64,000 nt of DNA from Halomonas sp. TD01 (GTDB taxonomy: Bacteria > Pseudomonadota > Gammaproteobacteria > Pseudomonadales > Halomonadaceae). Below are positions 54,920 to 63,617 of this stretch, piece after piece (the stretch's first letter is position 1; each line of letters starts with the position of its first letter). Both the position numbers and the translations under genes were made by a program. The DNA lies in assembly GCF_923868895.1 (NCBI RefSeq), contig NZ_OV350343.1, forward strand, positions 1,612,001 through 1,676,000, given 5' to 3'. The notes under the pieces were generated by a model. The model did no database searches. It was not told the origin of the DNA and worked only from the letters and a program-made list of their open reading frames with translations.

Positions 54920-56038
54920 TTAGCCAATACGATCGTAACCGTTATCCATAAACGGGTAGTCGGTGTAGCCCTTTTCATCACCGCCGTAGAACGTTTCATG
55001 GTTCGGCTCGGTGAGTGGCGCATTCACTCGGAAGCGTTCCGGCAAATCGGGGTTGGCGATATAAGGGCGGCCAAAGGCCACGGCATCCGCGGTATTTTGG
55101 TTAATGCGCGTTTCCGCGCGTTCTGCGTCGTAGTTGCCGCAGTAAATCAAGCTGCCGTTAAAGCGCTCACGCATTTGCTCACGAAAGCCGTCAGGGAAGG
55201 TGATGTCGCCACCGATCCAGTTAGGCTCGTTTAAATGCAGGTAGGCCAAGCCGCGTTTGGACAGCTGATCTGCCAGATAGAAGGCCATGGCTTCAGGCTC
55301 ATCATCCGTTAGGCCAAACAGTTCGATAAAGGGCGTCAAGCGAATGCCCACACGCTCTGCACCGAATACCTCAACCACCGCGTCGACCACCTCCAACGGG
55401 AAGCGGGCGCGGTTTTCCAACGAGCCGCCATACTGATCAGTGCGCTGGTTGGTGCCGGTCGCCAGGAACTGGTTTAGCAGGTAAGCGTTGGCCGCGTGAA
55501 CTTCCACCATATCGAAGCCTGCGCGTTTGGCGCGAACCGCCGCTTGGCGGTAGTCATTGACGATGCCGGGGATCTCATCGGTTTCCAGTGCGCGGGGCGT
55601 GCTGGTAGGGTGCTGGCCAGCCGTGCCATCTTCAAACTCAACGAAGCACTGAGCGCCTTCCCCTTTTAACGCGCTAGGTGCAACAGGCTGTTGACCATCT
55701 GGCTGCACCATTTCATGTGACACGCGCCCAACGTGCCATAGCTGCAGCGCGATACGGCCGCCTTTGGCATGCACTGCACCGACAACGCCTTTCCAACCCG
55801 ATTCTTGCTCATCCGTCCAAATGCCTGGCGTATACACATAACCCTTGGCAGTGGGGGAGATATTGGTTGCTTCACTAATAATCAGACCTGCGCCTGCCCG
55901 CTGGCCGTAATAGGCTTCCTGCAGGGTGCCCGGCACGCTGTCTGGAGTGCGCGAACGTGTCAGGGGCGCCATGATGACTCGGTTCGGGATCGATAAACTA
56001 CCCAGCTGCAGAGGGCTGAAAAGCGTTTCATACGCCAT
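54920..56038 (-). CDS. nemA: Alkene reductase, Old Yellow Enzyme family
   Basis: 372 aa from the ATG at 56038 (AAAAGGAG upstream); a longer frame starting at 56065 includes the ribosome site. FMN-binding TIM barrel. Family residues visible are APLTRSR, QLWHVGRVSH, VEVHAANAYLLNQFL with the active-site His-Asn pair, and AFGRPYIANPDLP near the end. It reduces activated C=C bonds, N-ethylmaleimide and nitro compounds with NAD(P)H. It is convergent with aguA and monocistronic. Confidence 0.92.
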   Translation of the reverse strand: MAYETLFSPLQLGSLSIPNRVIMAPLTRSRTPDSVPGTLQEAYYGQRAGAGLIISEATNISPTAKGYVYTPGIWTDEQESGWKGVVGAVHAKGGRIALQLWHVGRVSHEMVQPDGQQPVAPSALKGEGAQCFVEFEDGTAGQHPTSTPRALETDEIPGIVNDYRQAAVRAKRAGFDMVEVHAANAYLLNQFLATGTNQRTDQYGGSLENRARFPLEVVDAVVEVFGAERVGIRLTPFIELFGLTDDEPEAMAFYLADQLSKRGLAYLHLNEPNWIGGDITFPDGFREQMRERFNGSLIYCGNYDAERAETRINQNTADAVAFGRPYIANPDLPERFRVNAPLTEPNHETFYGGDEKGYTDYPFMDNGYDRIG

Positions 56039-56192
56039 GGACAAACTCCTTTTGGAAACGGTCAATTACATTGCGGTGAATAGAATAGACCAGTTTACTA
56101 GTAAATGCTAACCAAGTAAGAGTTGACCATTACGACGCCGCCATGGAATGAGGTTTTTGAAGGGAAAAAACACCAACGAAATAAGCCTGGGT

Positions 56193-56570
56193 TTAGGTAA
56201 AGGCTCTCTGCCAAGGCCAGCGCCGTTTGGCTGGCGTGTCGATTTGCTCAATAGCATTGGTCAGCGCCAGCATGATGGCGCTCAGCTGGCGGTGGCAAAC
56301 AGCGCTACTTAGCACGCCAGGACACTGCTTGAGGAGTAAGTCGCACTGCTGAGAGGCGATGAATATTTGCTCAGTGACGGGAGGAGCGAAGAGCGGCTTC
56401 GCTTGCTGGCTGCCGCGGGTCAGTTCCCGTGACAGCAGGGTGAGCATGCTGGTGTCTAGCCAGCAGGGTAGCGGGTCATCAAGCCGACCGGCAATCGAGT
56501 GCTGCACCGCTTCGAAAGACGTGCGCAAAAATATCAACGTTTGGCGAAGCTGGCGCTGCTCACTAGTCAT
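56193..56570 (-). CDS. Hypothetical protein
   Basis: 125 aa, cytoplasmic by appearance, largely helical, with two Cys residues in the second half (CDLLLKQC) and a basic tail. No family is recognised. It stands alone between nemA and the M24 gene. Coding is supported by length and the absence of a better overlapping gene, but no clear ribosome site decides it. Confidence 0.5.
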   Translation of the reverse strand: MTSEQRQLRQTLIFLRTSFEAVQHSIAGRLDDPLPCWLDTSMLTLLSRELTRGSQQAKPLFAPPVTEQIFIASQQCDLLLKQCPGVLSSAVCHRQLSAIMLALTNAIEQIDTPAKRRWPWQRAFT

Positions 56571-56706
56571 CGTGCTTACCCGACCTCAAATAATGGCTAC
56601 CTCAGATAAATGAGAAAAGATAGTGTTTCTCATTTGCATCTTTGGTGACGATAGCGCTGGTTAATCGCACTGTCAATCTTAGGCTATTAGCGCAGTTATC
56701 TATTAG

Positions 56707-57897
56707 CTACTTATCCGTAGCCTGATAGAGCTGCCAATCGTTGTTGGTGAGTGGCTCGGCGCCGTGTTGGGTAACCACTACGGTATCGCTTAGACCTACG
56801 CCCCACTGGCCAGGAACGCGCAGGCAAAGCGGAAGGTGAAAGACCATGTTTTCTTCGAAGGGACGATGCAGGCCTTGGGCAATATAGCCGGTGCCTTCAA
56901 CCCAGCTAGGGGGGAACTGCGCTCCCACGGCGTAGCCAAACACTCCCGAGAAGAAGAGTTTATCGCGGGTGGGTGACAGCAGTGTATCCGCCGCCTTAGC
57001 AGCATCATCAAAAGTGTTGCCCGGTTTCATATAACTGCATAGCGACTCGAACAGCGAACGGCACAGGTCGCGGGTGGCGGTTAATTCAGCACTAGGTTTT
57101 CCAGTCACGGCAGTGCGCATCATCGGGGCGGTATAGCGCTGGTAAGCGGCACCGAATTCTAAAAATATCGGTTCATTGGGCTGTATGACGCGGCGCTTAT
57201 GGTTAACGTGAATCACCCCGATGCGGTGCCCGCTGGTCACGATAGGCTGCAAACTCATAAACTCACTGCCGTTTTCTAGCAGTGCTTTAGCACCTATGGC
57301 GGCAATATCGTTATCAGTCATGCCTGGGCGAATAGCGGCCATCGCAGCCTCTAAACCGGCAGCAGTGATTCGTGCACTTTCGCTGAGCATTTCAAGTTCG
57401 GCGCTACTTTTAATAATACGAATCGTATCTAGTAGGCCACCTGCTTCGCAGAAGCGTTTTTTGCCCACTGAAGTGGTCAGCGCGTCCATCACGCCCACTC
57501 GCAAACCGCTGCTCCAACCATCGATGCCAATTTGCTCGCAAGCGGTGAGTAAGTCCGCTAGCGGCGTGATGATTTCATCCAGGTTTTCCCACCGGTAACC
57601 GATGATCTCATCCACCCGGGCAGTGACTACTGCCGCCCCCGTTTCAATGGATGCCACCTGTAACACCAACTGTGTAGGTGTGCACACTAAGCAGGCGTGT
57701 ACCGATACCTCAAAGGTGTGATAGCCGGTCAGGTAGTTAATATCGGCAGGGTCCGTGAGCAGCAATGCATCCAGCCCGCGCTGTGTCATTGCATGGCGCA
57801 CTTTGTCTAGGCGCATTTGGTATTCGGCAGGTGCAAAGGGCAGCTCACTTTGGGCGAGCGTCTCGGCAAGGGCGGTGCGGTAGTGTTGATAATCCAT
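56707..57897 (-). CDS. doeA: M24-family hydrolase, ectoine-hydrolase (DoeA)-like
   Basis: 396 aa with a creatinase-type N-terminal domain (DALLLTDPADINYLTGYHTFE) and a pita-bread M24 C-domain. The metal ligands of aminopeptidase P-type enzymes are not kept: where Asp-containing and Glu-containing motifs are expected there are LEFGAAYQRYTAPM and HLPLCLRVPGQWGVGLSD. This is the pattern of non-metal, creatinase-like members, including ectoine hydrolase DoeA, whose length (about 399 aa) it matches. No doeB, doeC or doeD is next to it, so the assignment to ectoine remains open; a related cyclic amidine or guanidino compound is possible. Confidence 0.68.
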   Translation of the reverse strand: MDYQHYRTALAETLAQSELPFAPAEYQMRLDKVRHAMTQRGLDALLLTDPADINYLTGYHTFEVSVHACLVCTPTQLVLQVASIETGAAVVTARVDEIIGYRWENLDEIITPLADLLTACEQIGIDGWSSGLRVGVMDALTTSVGKKRFCEAGGLLDTIRIIKSSAELEMLSESARITAAGLEAAMAAIRPGMTDNDIAAIGAKALLENGSEFMSLQPIVTSGHRIGVIHVNHKRRVIQPNEPIFLEFGAAYQRYTAPMMRTAVTGKPSAELTATRDLCRSLFESLCSYMKPGNTFDDAAKAADTLLSPTRDKLFFSGVFGYAVGAQFPPSWVEGTGYIAQGLHRPFEENMVFHLPLCLRVPGQWGVGLSDTVVVTQHGAEPLTNNDWQLYQATDK

Positions 57898-57935
57898 AGC
57901 GTTCTCCGGTGGGGGCTATGGTGAGTATAGGCAGC

Positions 57936-57972
57936 TGCTAGCGTTACGCCGCTGCCATTATCAACGCTAGCA
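57936..57972. repeat. Inverted repeat before the M24 gene
   Basis: TGCTAGCGTT (57936-57945) and AACGCTAGCA (57963-57972) form perfect 10-bp arms, 39 bp before the ATG. Operator or mRNA hairpin; undecided. The rest of the 57898-58253 gap contains AT-rich repeats described separately. Confidence 0.55.
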
Positions 57973-58123
57973 ATAGGAGCGAGTTACGCCTCAATCGTGC
58001 TCGGTAATATGACGCAGCCGGTTAGCACAAAAACGTGTCTTCTATGAGGGCGGTGAATAAAAACGGGTGGTGGCTATTTCCAGTGTAATAGTCGTGTGTT
58101 GTATACGTGGGTGTTGCTTTTTT

Positions 58124-58156
58124 AATAACATTTATTTTATGAGGAAAAATGTTATT
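58124..58156. repeat. AT-rich inverted repeat before puuB
   Basis: AATAACATTT (58124-58133) and AAATGTTATT (58147-58156), a perfect 10-bp dyad with a 13-base centre, about 100 bp before puuB. Candidate regulator site. Confidence 0.5.
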
Positions 58157-58219
58157 CGCCCCTATAAGCCCATTGGGTGCTGTTGCTTGCGCATTCGTAC
58201 GTCGGTCTATATGATCAGA

Positions 58220-58236
58220 TTGGTTAAAATAATCAA
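58220..58236 (+). promoter_or_regulatory. Palindrome directly before the puuB ribosome site
   Basis: TTGGTTAAAATAATCAA: 7-bp arms with one mismatch and a 3-base centre, ending 17 bp before the ATG. A repressor bound here would block transcription or translation of puuB. Confidence 0.4.
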
Positions 58237-58253
58237 CAAAAGGAAGGTGGCAA

Positions 58254-59546
58254 ATGCAACCTCAAGCTTCTTCTGGTCATGTGGCGTCTTACTACGCGGC
58301 ATCGTCAAACTCCACGTCAGAAAGGCCCATGCTGGCTGGGGATGTTGAGTGTGATGTCTGCGTCGTTGGGGCTGGGTTTACGGGTATCTCTGCAGCACTA
58401 CATTTGGCGGAGCGTGGCCACCGTGTGGTGGTGCTGGAAAGCGTGGCGATTGGCTTTGGTGCGTCTGGGCGCAACGGTGGGCAGATCGTTAATAGCTATA
58501 GCCGTGATATGGATGTTATCGAGAAACAAAACGGCGCTGAAACCGCCCGGGCGCTGGGTGCGATGGCATTTGAGGGTAACCAGATTATCCGTCAGCGCAT
58601 TGAAAAGTATCAGATCAACTGCGACCTAAAAGAAGGCAATTTGTTTGCCGCCTGTAACAAGAAACAGTGGGAAGGCCTAAAGGAGCAAAAGGCTTTGTGG
58701 GAGCGCTACGGCCATCAGCAGCTGGAGCTTCTGGAAGGCAAAGAGGTCAAGCGAGAGATAGGTAGCGAGCGCTATGTAGGCGCATTGGTGGATCACTCCG
58801 GTGGGCATCTGCATCCTCTCAATTTGGTGCTGGGGCAGGCAGCGGCGTTAGAGTCGTTGGGTGGCAAAATTTTTGAGCACTCCCCCGTGACACGCGTGGA
58901 GCACGGTGAGCCGGTGACGCTGCATACGCCCAAGGGTCGCGTGACCGCTCAACGGGTCGTCATGGCTGGCAATGCCTATTTGCAAGGTTTGTTACCCAAG
59001 CTGGAAAGTAAAGCGATGCCGTGCGGCACCCAGATCATTACTACTGAGCCACTACCTGCAGAGTTAGCCGCGCGATTACTGCCTAACGATAAAGCGGTAG
59101 AGGATTGTAATTATCTATTGGATTACTATCGCCTGACCGCTGATAACCGCTTGCTATATGGCGGCGGAGTGAACTACGGCGGGCAGGCATCCGCCAGTAT
59201 TGAGGCGGCTATTCGGCCGAAAATGCTGTCTACCTTTCCGGAGCTTGGCGATGTCCGCGTTGATTACGCCTGGAGCGGTAATTTTTTGCTGACACTCAAC
59301 CGCCTGCCGCAGTTCGGCCGCATTAATAGTAACGTTTACTACGCGCAAGGGTACTCTGGCCACGGGGTAACGTGCTCTCATCTGGCCGGTAAGTTAGTGG
59401 CAGAAACGATTAGCGGTGAAGAAACACGTTTTGAAGCCTTTGCGCAGATTTCTCACCTGCCAATGCCTGGCGGGCGGTTGTTACGCGTTCCGCTTTCCGC
59501 GATGGGAGCGTGGTTCTACGCCATGCGTGACCGGCTGGCTGTTTAG
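58254..59546 (+). CDS. puuB: Gamma-glutamylputrescine oxidase-type FAD oxidoreductase
   Basis: 430 aa DAO-family flavoenzyme. The FAD motif GAGFTG lies in VCVVGAGFTGISAALHLAERG (about 36-56), followed by GASGRNGGQIVNSYS and, near the C-terminus, YAQGYSGHGVTCSHLAGKL. PuuB oxidises gamma-glutamylputrescine to the aldehyde. AAGGAAGG precedes the ATG. It is convergent with puuA, which makes its substrate, and near puuD and spuC/puuC-like genes. Confidence 0.9.
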   Translation: MQPQASSGHVASYYAASSNSTSERPMLAGDVECDVCVVGAGFTGISAALHLAERGHRVVVLESVAIGFGASGRNGGQIVNSYSRDMDVIEKQNGAETARALGAMAFEGNQIIRQRIEKYQINCDLKEGNLFAACNKKQWEGLKEQKALWERYGHQQLELLEGKEVKREIGSERYVGALVDHSGGHLHPLNLVLGQAAALESLGGKIFEHSPVTRVEHGEPVTLHTPKGRVTAQRVVMAGNAYLQGLLPKLESKAMPCGTQIITTEPLPAELAARLLPNDKAVEDCNYLLDYYRLTADNRLLYGGGVNYGGQASASIEAAIRPKMLSTFPELGDVRVDYAWSGNFLLTLNRLPQFGRINSNVYYAQGYSGHGVTCSHLAGKLVAETISGEETRFEAFAQISHLPMPGGRLLRVPLSAMGAWFYAMRDRLAV

Positions 59547-59575
59547 CGCTGATTAGTTTGGTGATTGCTTGGAAG

Positions 59576-59612
59576 CGGGCTGGCGAATACGTTCGTCAGC
59601 CCGTCTTTATTT
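59576..59612 (+). terminator. Terminator after puuB
   Basis: CGGGCTGGCGAA, loop TACG, TTCGTCAGCCCG (one G-T pair), then TCTTTATTT. Confidence 0.8.
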
Positions 59613-59693
59613 GCCACGGATGCTCACGGATAACACGGAATAAAAATCTAATAGAAGGACGGGAGTAGCAGCGTAAGACAGGCAGAAGTAATA

Positions 59694-59719
59694 AGAGAGA
59701 CGCCGAGCAGCGCCTCTCT
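59694..59719 (-). terminator. Terminator after puuA
   Basis: On the minus strand AGAGAGGCGC and GCGTCTCTCT pair (one G-T) around a 6-base loop, followed by a short T/A-rich tail. It lies 24 bp beyond the puuA stop. Confidence 0.6.
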
Positions 59720-59743
59720 CTGTTCTATTGGTGGTTTATCAAC

Positions 59744-61132
59744 TTATACGTGCCGCAGGTACCAGTCATACTCCATGGCGCTGACTTCGCGCATAGTTTC
59801 GGCGCGCTCTGCTTGGCGGTTGGCAATGAACACTTCAATAAAGTCTTCGCCAAGTTGTTCGCCAAGTACGCGATTGTTGTTCAATAGGTGCAGCGCTTGG
59901 GTCCAGCTGTTAGTCAACTGAGGTGCGATTTGATCATAGGCGTTGCCGACGATTGGCTCAGCGGGTGCAATCTGTTGAGTTAGGCCATGGTGAATAGAGG
60001 CCAGCACGGTGGCCAGTAACAGGTAGGGGTTAACATCGGCACCCGCCACTCGGTGCTCTATGCGCCGCGCTTCTTTCGGCCCGGCGGGGACGCGTATTGC
60101 CACAGAGCGGTTGTCGTATCCCCAGGTAGGTGCCATGGGCACATAGAGTCCTTCCTGAAAACGGCGGAACGAATTGAGGTTGGGGGCTAGCAGTGCCATG
60201 GAGTCTGGCATTAGTTCCAGCAGTCCTCCTACGGCGTGTTGCAGTGCGGCGCTCTCCAGCGGGTCGTCGCCGTTTTCGGCAAAGATATTATGTCCGTTGC
60301 TATCTACCAAGCTGACGTGAACATGGGTGCCGCTACCGGCTTCTAGGCCGTAAGGCTTGGCCATAAAGGTAGCTTCAAAGCCGTGCTTTAATGCAACCCC
60401 CTTGATCAGTCGCTTGAGCAGTACCGAGTGGTCGCAGGCGCTTAACGCATCATCTGTGTGAATCAGATTGGCTTCAAACTGGCCGGGTGCGCACTCTTTC
60501 AATACCGTATCCAGCGGCAAGCCTTGCGCCTGGGCGGCACTCTGCAAGTCATTGATAAACTCAGCGTACTCGTCTAGCTCCAGCACCGAATACAGCTGGC
60601 TTTGAGTGGCGCGCTCACCGCTGCAAGGCGATTGCGGTGGCTGAATCAAGTTTTCTTCGTCGCGTAAACGATCAACCAGATAAAACTCTAGTTCAAGGGC
60701 GACAACGGGGGTTAAGCCACGGTCGGAGAACTGCTCAAGAATGCGCCGCAGAATCTGGCGAGGGTCGGCAAAAAATGGCGAGCCATCCATCTCCTCCATG
60801 GTCATCAATAGCTGGCCATACTGGCTGTTATTCATCCAGGTGACCGGATTGAGCGTGCCGGGAATGGCGCGACACACCCGGTCGCCGTCGCCGCTGGAAA
60901 GCCCAAGCCCGGTCTCTTCAACAGTGTTGCCATTGATGTCCAACGCAAATACCGAAGCGGGCAAATAGATGCCTTTTTCAAACACTTTGCCAAGGTTGTC
61001 GCTAGGAATGCGTTTACCACGGATGACGCCGTTAAGATCGCTGATCAGCAGGTCAATGCTGGTGATATCAGGGTGACTGTCAAGAAAGTCCGAGGCTACG
61101 TTTTGAACGTCTGTGTTATTGGCAGAGGACAT
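59744..61132 (-). CDS. puuA: Gamma-glutamylputrescine synthetase
   Basis: 462 aa from the ATG at 61132 (AAGGTA upstream); a frame to 61210 exists but lacks a better ribosome site. Glutamine-synthetase fold of the PuuA type: N-terminal beta-grasp (ISDLNGVIRGKRIP), then the ATP-grasp-like catalytic part with ALELEFYLVD, GQFEANL, GSGTHVHVSL and RIEHRVAGADVNPYL. It ligates glutamate to putrescine, using ATP. The length matches E. coli PuuA (472 aa). It is divergent from puuD with an AT-rich region between. Confidence 0.9.
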   Translation of the reverse strand: MSSANNTDVQNVASDFLDSHPDITSIDLLISDLNGVIRGKRIPSDNLGKVFEKGIYLPASVFALDINGNTVEETGLGLSSGDGDRVCRAIPGTLNPVTWMNNSQYGQLLMTMEEMDGSPFFADPRQILRRILEQFSDRGLTPVVALELEFYLVDRLRDEENLIQPPQSPCSGERATQSQLYSVLELDEYAEFINDLQSAAQAQGLPLDTVLKECAPGQFEANLIHTDDALSACDHSVLLKRLIKGVALKHGFEATFMAKPYGLEAGSGTHVHVSLVDSNGHNIFAENGDDPLESAALQHAVGGLLELMPDSMALLAPNLNSFRRFQEGLYVPMAPTWGYDNRSVAIRVPAGPKEARRIEHRVAGADVNPYLLLATVLASIHHGLTQQIAPAEPIVGNAYDQIAPQLTNSWTQALHLLNNNRVLGEQLGEDFIEVFIANRQAERAETMREVSAMEYDWYLRHV

Positions 61133-61212
61133 ACGTTGTACCTTATTTTTATGCCGTTTTAGTTGTGTTTCTGCTAACAGTATCCTTGCGTCGGTGGCCG
61201 TTCGTGTCAAAT

Positions 61213-61260
61213 ATTTAATAACAAAAATGGTGATATTATTTTTGTGTGATGATGGTTTTA
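61213..61260. promoter_or_regulatory. AT-rich divergent promoter region of puuA and puuD
   Basis: ACAAAAAT and ATTTTTGT form an inverted repeat within a very AT-rich stretch. The 61133-61398 gap contains no gene. No exact copy of the puuB palindrome is present. Confidence 0.35.
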
Positions 61261-61398
61261 TTTATTAAGTATTTATTTATCAATTAGTTAGTATATTTTT
61301 TTGTAAAAAGCCTATTTTGCTCTTGGAAAATAAAACAAGCCAAGCTATGTTGGAGTGACTGTTGAGTAAAACATAACAACCGACAAAGTGGTTTGACT

Positions 61399-62205
61399 AT
61401 GCAAGCAACTCATTCTCCTCGCCCACTGGTGGGTGTCATCGCCTGCTGCCGAGAAGTGGAAGGCCACCCCGCTCAGATAGTGACCGATAAATTCCTGCAG
61501 GCGCTTTACCACTACGGCATCACGCCGGTGATTCTTCCTGTATTAGCCGCCGATATGTTGACGCCTGAGCAACGTGCCGAGCAGGCCGTCGCTCTGTTGG
61601 GCAGCCTGGATGGCTTGATGCTAACCGGCAGTTACACCAACGTCGCTCCTGACCGTTATGGTGCCGAACGCGCACCAGAGAATACCCGCGATGACGCACG
61701 GCGAGATGAAGCGGCGCTTTGCTGGGTGCATGAAGCGTTACGTCAGGCGTTGCCCTTATTTGGCATTTGCCGCGGCTTTCAGGAGATGAACGTCGCCTTT
61801 GGGGGCACGCTTCACCAGGCAGTACAAACGCTGCCAGGTATGCTTGATCACCGTGAGCCGCCCGCTGACGATATGGCGGGCCATTATGCACCCTCTCATA
61901 CGGTAAAGATCCGCCCGGATGGTGCCCTGGCGGCGCTCTATAGCAGCGAGCATGCTGAGGTAAATTCACTGCACCAGCAGGGGATTGATCAGCTTGCACC
62001 GGGTCTGGATGCAGAAGCTTGGGCGCCTGATGGCTTAGTTGAAGCAATTTCCGTGCGCGACGCTGCTGCGTTCGCACTGGCTGTTCAGTGGCATCCGGAG
62101 TGGCGCCCTAAAGAGCATCCTTTTTATGACGCACTGTTTCAGGGGTTTGCAACGGCCTGCCGTCAGCATCGTACCCAACGCGCCGCCCAGCTTTCTGCCT
62201 GCTGA
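61399..62205 (+). CDS. puuD: Gamma-glutamyl-GABA hydrolase
   Basis: 268 aa from the ATG at 61399; a TTG two codons upstream is less likely. Class I glutamine-amidotransferase-like (peptidase C26) hydrolase: nucleophile Cys in LFGICRGFQEMN, catalytic His in VQWHPEW, and the family segment GLMLTGSYTNVAPDRYG. It releases GABA and glutamate from gamma-glutamyl-GABA, the last step of the glutamylated putrescine route. spuC follows after 35 bp. Confidence 0.9.
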   Translation: MQATHSPRPLVGVIACCREVEGHPAQIVTDKFLQALYHYGITPVILPVLAADMLTPEQRAEQAVALLGSLDGLMLTGSYTNVAPDRYGAERAPENTRDDARRDEAALCWVHEALRQALPLFGICRGFQEMNVAFGGTLHQAVQTLPGMLDHREPPADDMAGHYAPSHTVKIRPDGALAALYSSEHAEVNSLHQQGIDQLAPGLDAEAWAPDGLVEAISVRDAAAFALAVQWHPEWRPKEHPFYDALFQGFATACRQHRTQRAAQLSAC

Positions 62206-62240
62206 ACGCTTGTTGCAACGAATTGATCAGGAGACGACCT

Positions 62241-63617
62241 ATGCAGACCCAGGATTACCAAGCGTTAGACCGCCAGCATCACCTTCATCCATTCACTGAT
62301 TTTAAATCGCTCGGCGAAGAGGGTAGCCGCATCATTACCCACGCTGATGGGGTATACATTTACGACAGCCAGGGCAATCGTATTCTTGATGGTATGGCGG
62401 GTCTTTGGTGCGTCAATCTCGGTTACGGGCGACAGGAGTTGGTTGATGCCGCCACCGAGCAGATGCAGCAGCTGCCGTATTACAACAACTTCTTTAAAAC
62501 CACCCACCCGCCGGCAGTGAAGCTGGCCGCCAAGCTGAGTGAGCTGGCGCCCGAGCATGTCAATCATGTGTTCTTCACCGGCTCGGGTTCCGAAGCCAAC
62601 GATACCGTGCTGCGCATGGTGCGACGCTATTGGGCGATCAAAGGCAAGCCGGAAAAGCAATGGATTATCTCGCGTGAAAATGGTTATCACGGCTCTACTG
62701 TTGCGGGCATGAGCCTTGGCGGTATGGCGCCGATGCATGATCAAGGTGGCCCGTGTGTGCCGGGGATTACCCATATTGGCCAGCCTTACTGGTTTGGTGA
62801 AGGCCGCGACATGAGCCAGGAAGCCTTTGGCAAGCAGTGTGCCCAAGCGTTAGAAGAGAAAATTCTGGCGTTGGGTGAAGATAAGGTGGCTGCCTTTATT
62901 GCTGAACCGGTGCAGGGCGCAGGCGGGGCGATCATTCCGCCGGACAGCTATTGGCCCGCGGTGAAAGAAGTGCTGGCTAAGTACGACATTCTGCTGATTG
63001 CCGATGAAGTCATTTGCGGCTTTGGGCGTTTAGGCGAGTGGTTTGGCAGTAATCACTATGGGTTAAAACCTGACCTGATGCCGATTGCCAAGGGCCTGTC
63101 GTCGGGCTATCTGCCCATTGGCGCGGTGCTGGTGGGAGATCGCGTGGCCGATACGCTGATCGAAGACGGCGGTGAGTTCTTCCACGGCTTTACTTATTCC
63201 GGTCACCCGGTCTGTGCGGCTGTTGCGCTTAAAAACCTCGAATTGCTGGAAAGTGAACAGGTGGTCGAGAAAGTCCGCGATGAACTGGGGCCCTATCTGG
63301 CTAAGCGTTGGCAGGAACTTGCTGAGCATCCGCTGGTGGGTGAAGCCCGTTCGTTGGGCTTAATTGGGGCACTAGAACTCGTCGCCGACAAGAACACCGG
63401 TGAACGCTTCGATAAGTCTCTTTCCGCTGGCAATTTATGTCGTGATTTGTGCTTTGAAAGTGGCTTGGTGATGCGCTCGGTTGGCGACACCATGGTGATG
63501 TCTCCGCCGCTAATTATCACCCGCGATGAAATTGATGAATTGGTCAGCAAGGCACGTTTGGCGCTGGATAAAACCGCTGAAAAGCTGGCGATAACACACC
63601 CCATGGAGAGTGCATAA
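62241..63617 (+). CDS. spuC: Class III aminotransferase, putrescine:pyruvate type (second copy)
   Basis: 458 aa from the ATG at 62241, preceded by AGGAG; a frame starting six codons earlier includes that site. The Schiff-base Lys is in IAKGLSSGYLPIG, with the cofactor Asp in IADEVICGFGR. HPFTDF and GLWCVNLGYG match the copy at 50930-52333, so the window has two related enzymes. It probably gives 4-aminobutyraldehyde from putrescine. It is joined to the next dehydrogenase gene by a one-base overlap. Confidence 0.9.
   Translation: MQTQDYQALDRQHHLHPFTDFKSLGEEGSRIITHADGVYIYDSQGNRILDGMAGLWCVNLGYGRQELVDAATEQMQQLPYYNNFFKTTHPPAVKLAAKLSELAPEHVNHVFFTGSGSEANDTVLRMVRRYWAIKGKPEKQWIISRENGYHGSTVAGMSLGGMAPMHDQGGPCVPGITHIGQPYWFGEGRDMSQEAFGKQCAQALEEKILALGEDKVAAFIAEPVQGAGGAIIPPDSYWPAVKEVLAKYDILLIADEVICGFGRLGEWFGSNHYGLKPDLMPIAKGLSSGYLPIGAVLVGDRVADTLIEDGGEFFHGFTYSGHPVCAAVALKNLELLESEQVVEKVRDELGPYLAKRWQELAEHPLVGEARSLGLIGALELVADKNTGERFDKSLSAGNLCRDLCFESGLVMRSVGDTMVMSPPLIITRDEIDELVSKARLALDKTAEKLAITHPMESA

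Noticed and set aside
58067..58348. 93-residue frame before and overlapping puuB
   Set aside because: It runs through AT-rich regulatory DNA and the start of puuB; Cys- and Ile-rich translation without a ribosome site.
61520..62077. 185-residue minus-strand frame
   Set aside because: Antisense to puuD, whose catalytic motifs are intact.
62265..62846. 193-residue minus-strand frame
   Set aside because: Antisense to the second aminotransferase gene; no family features.
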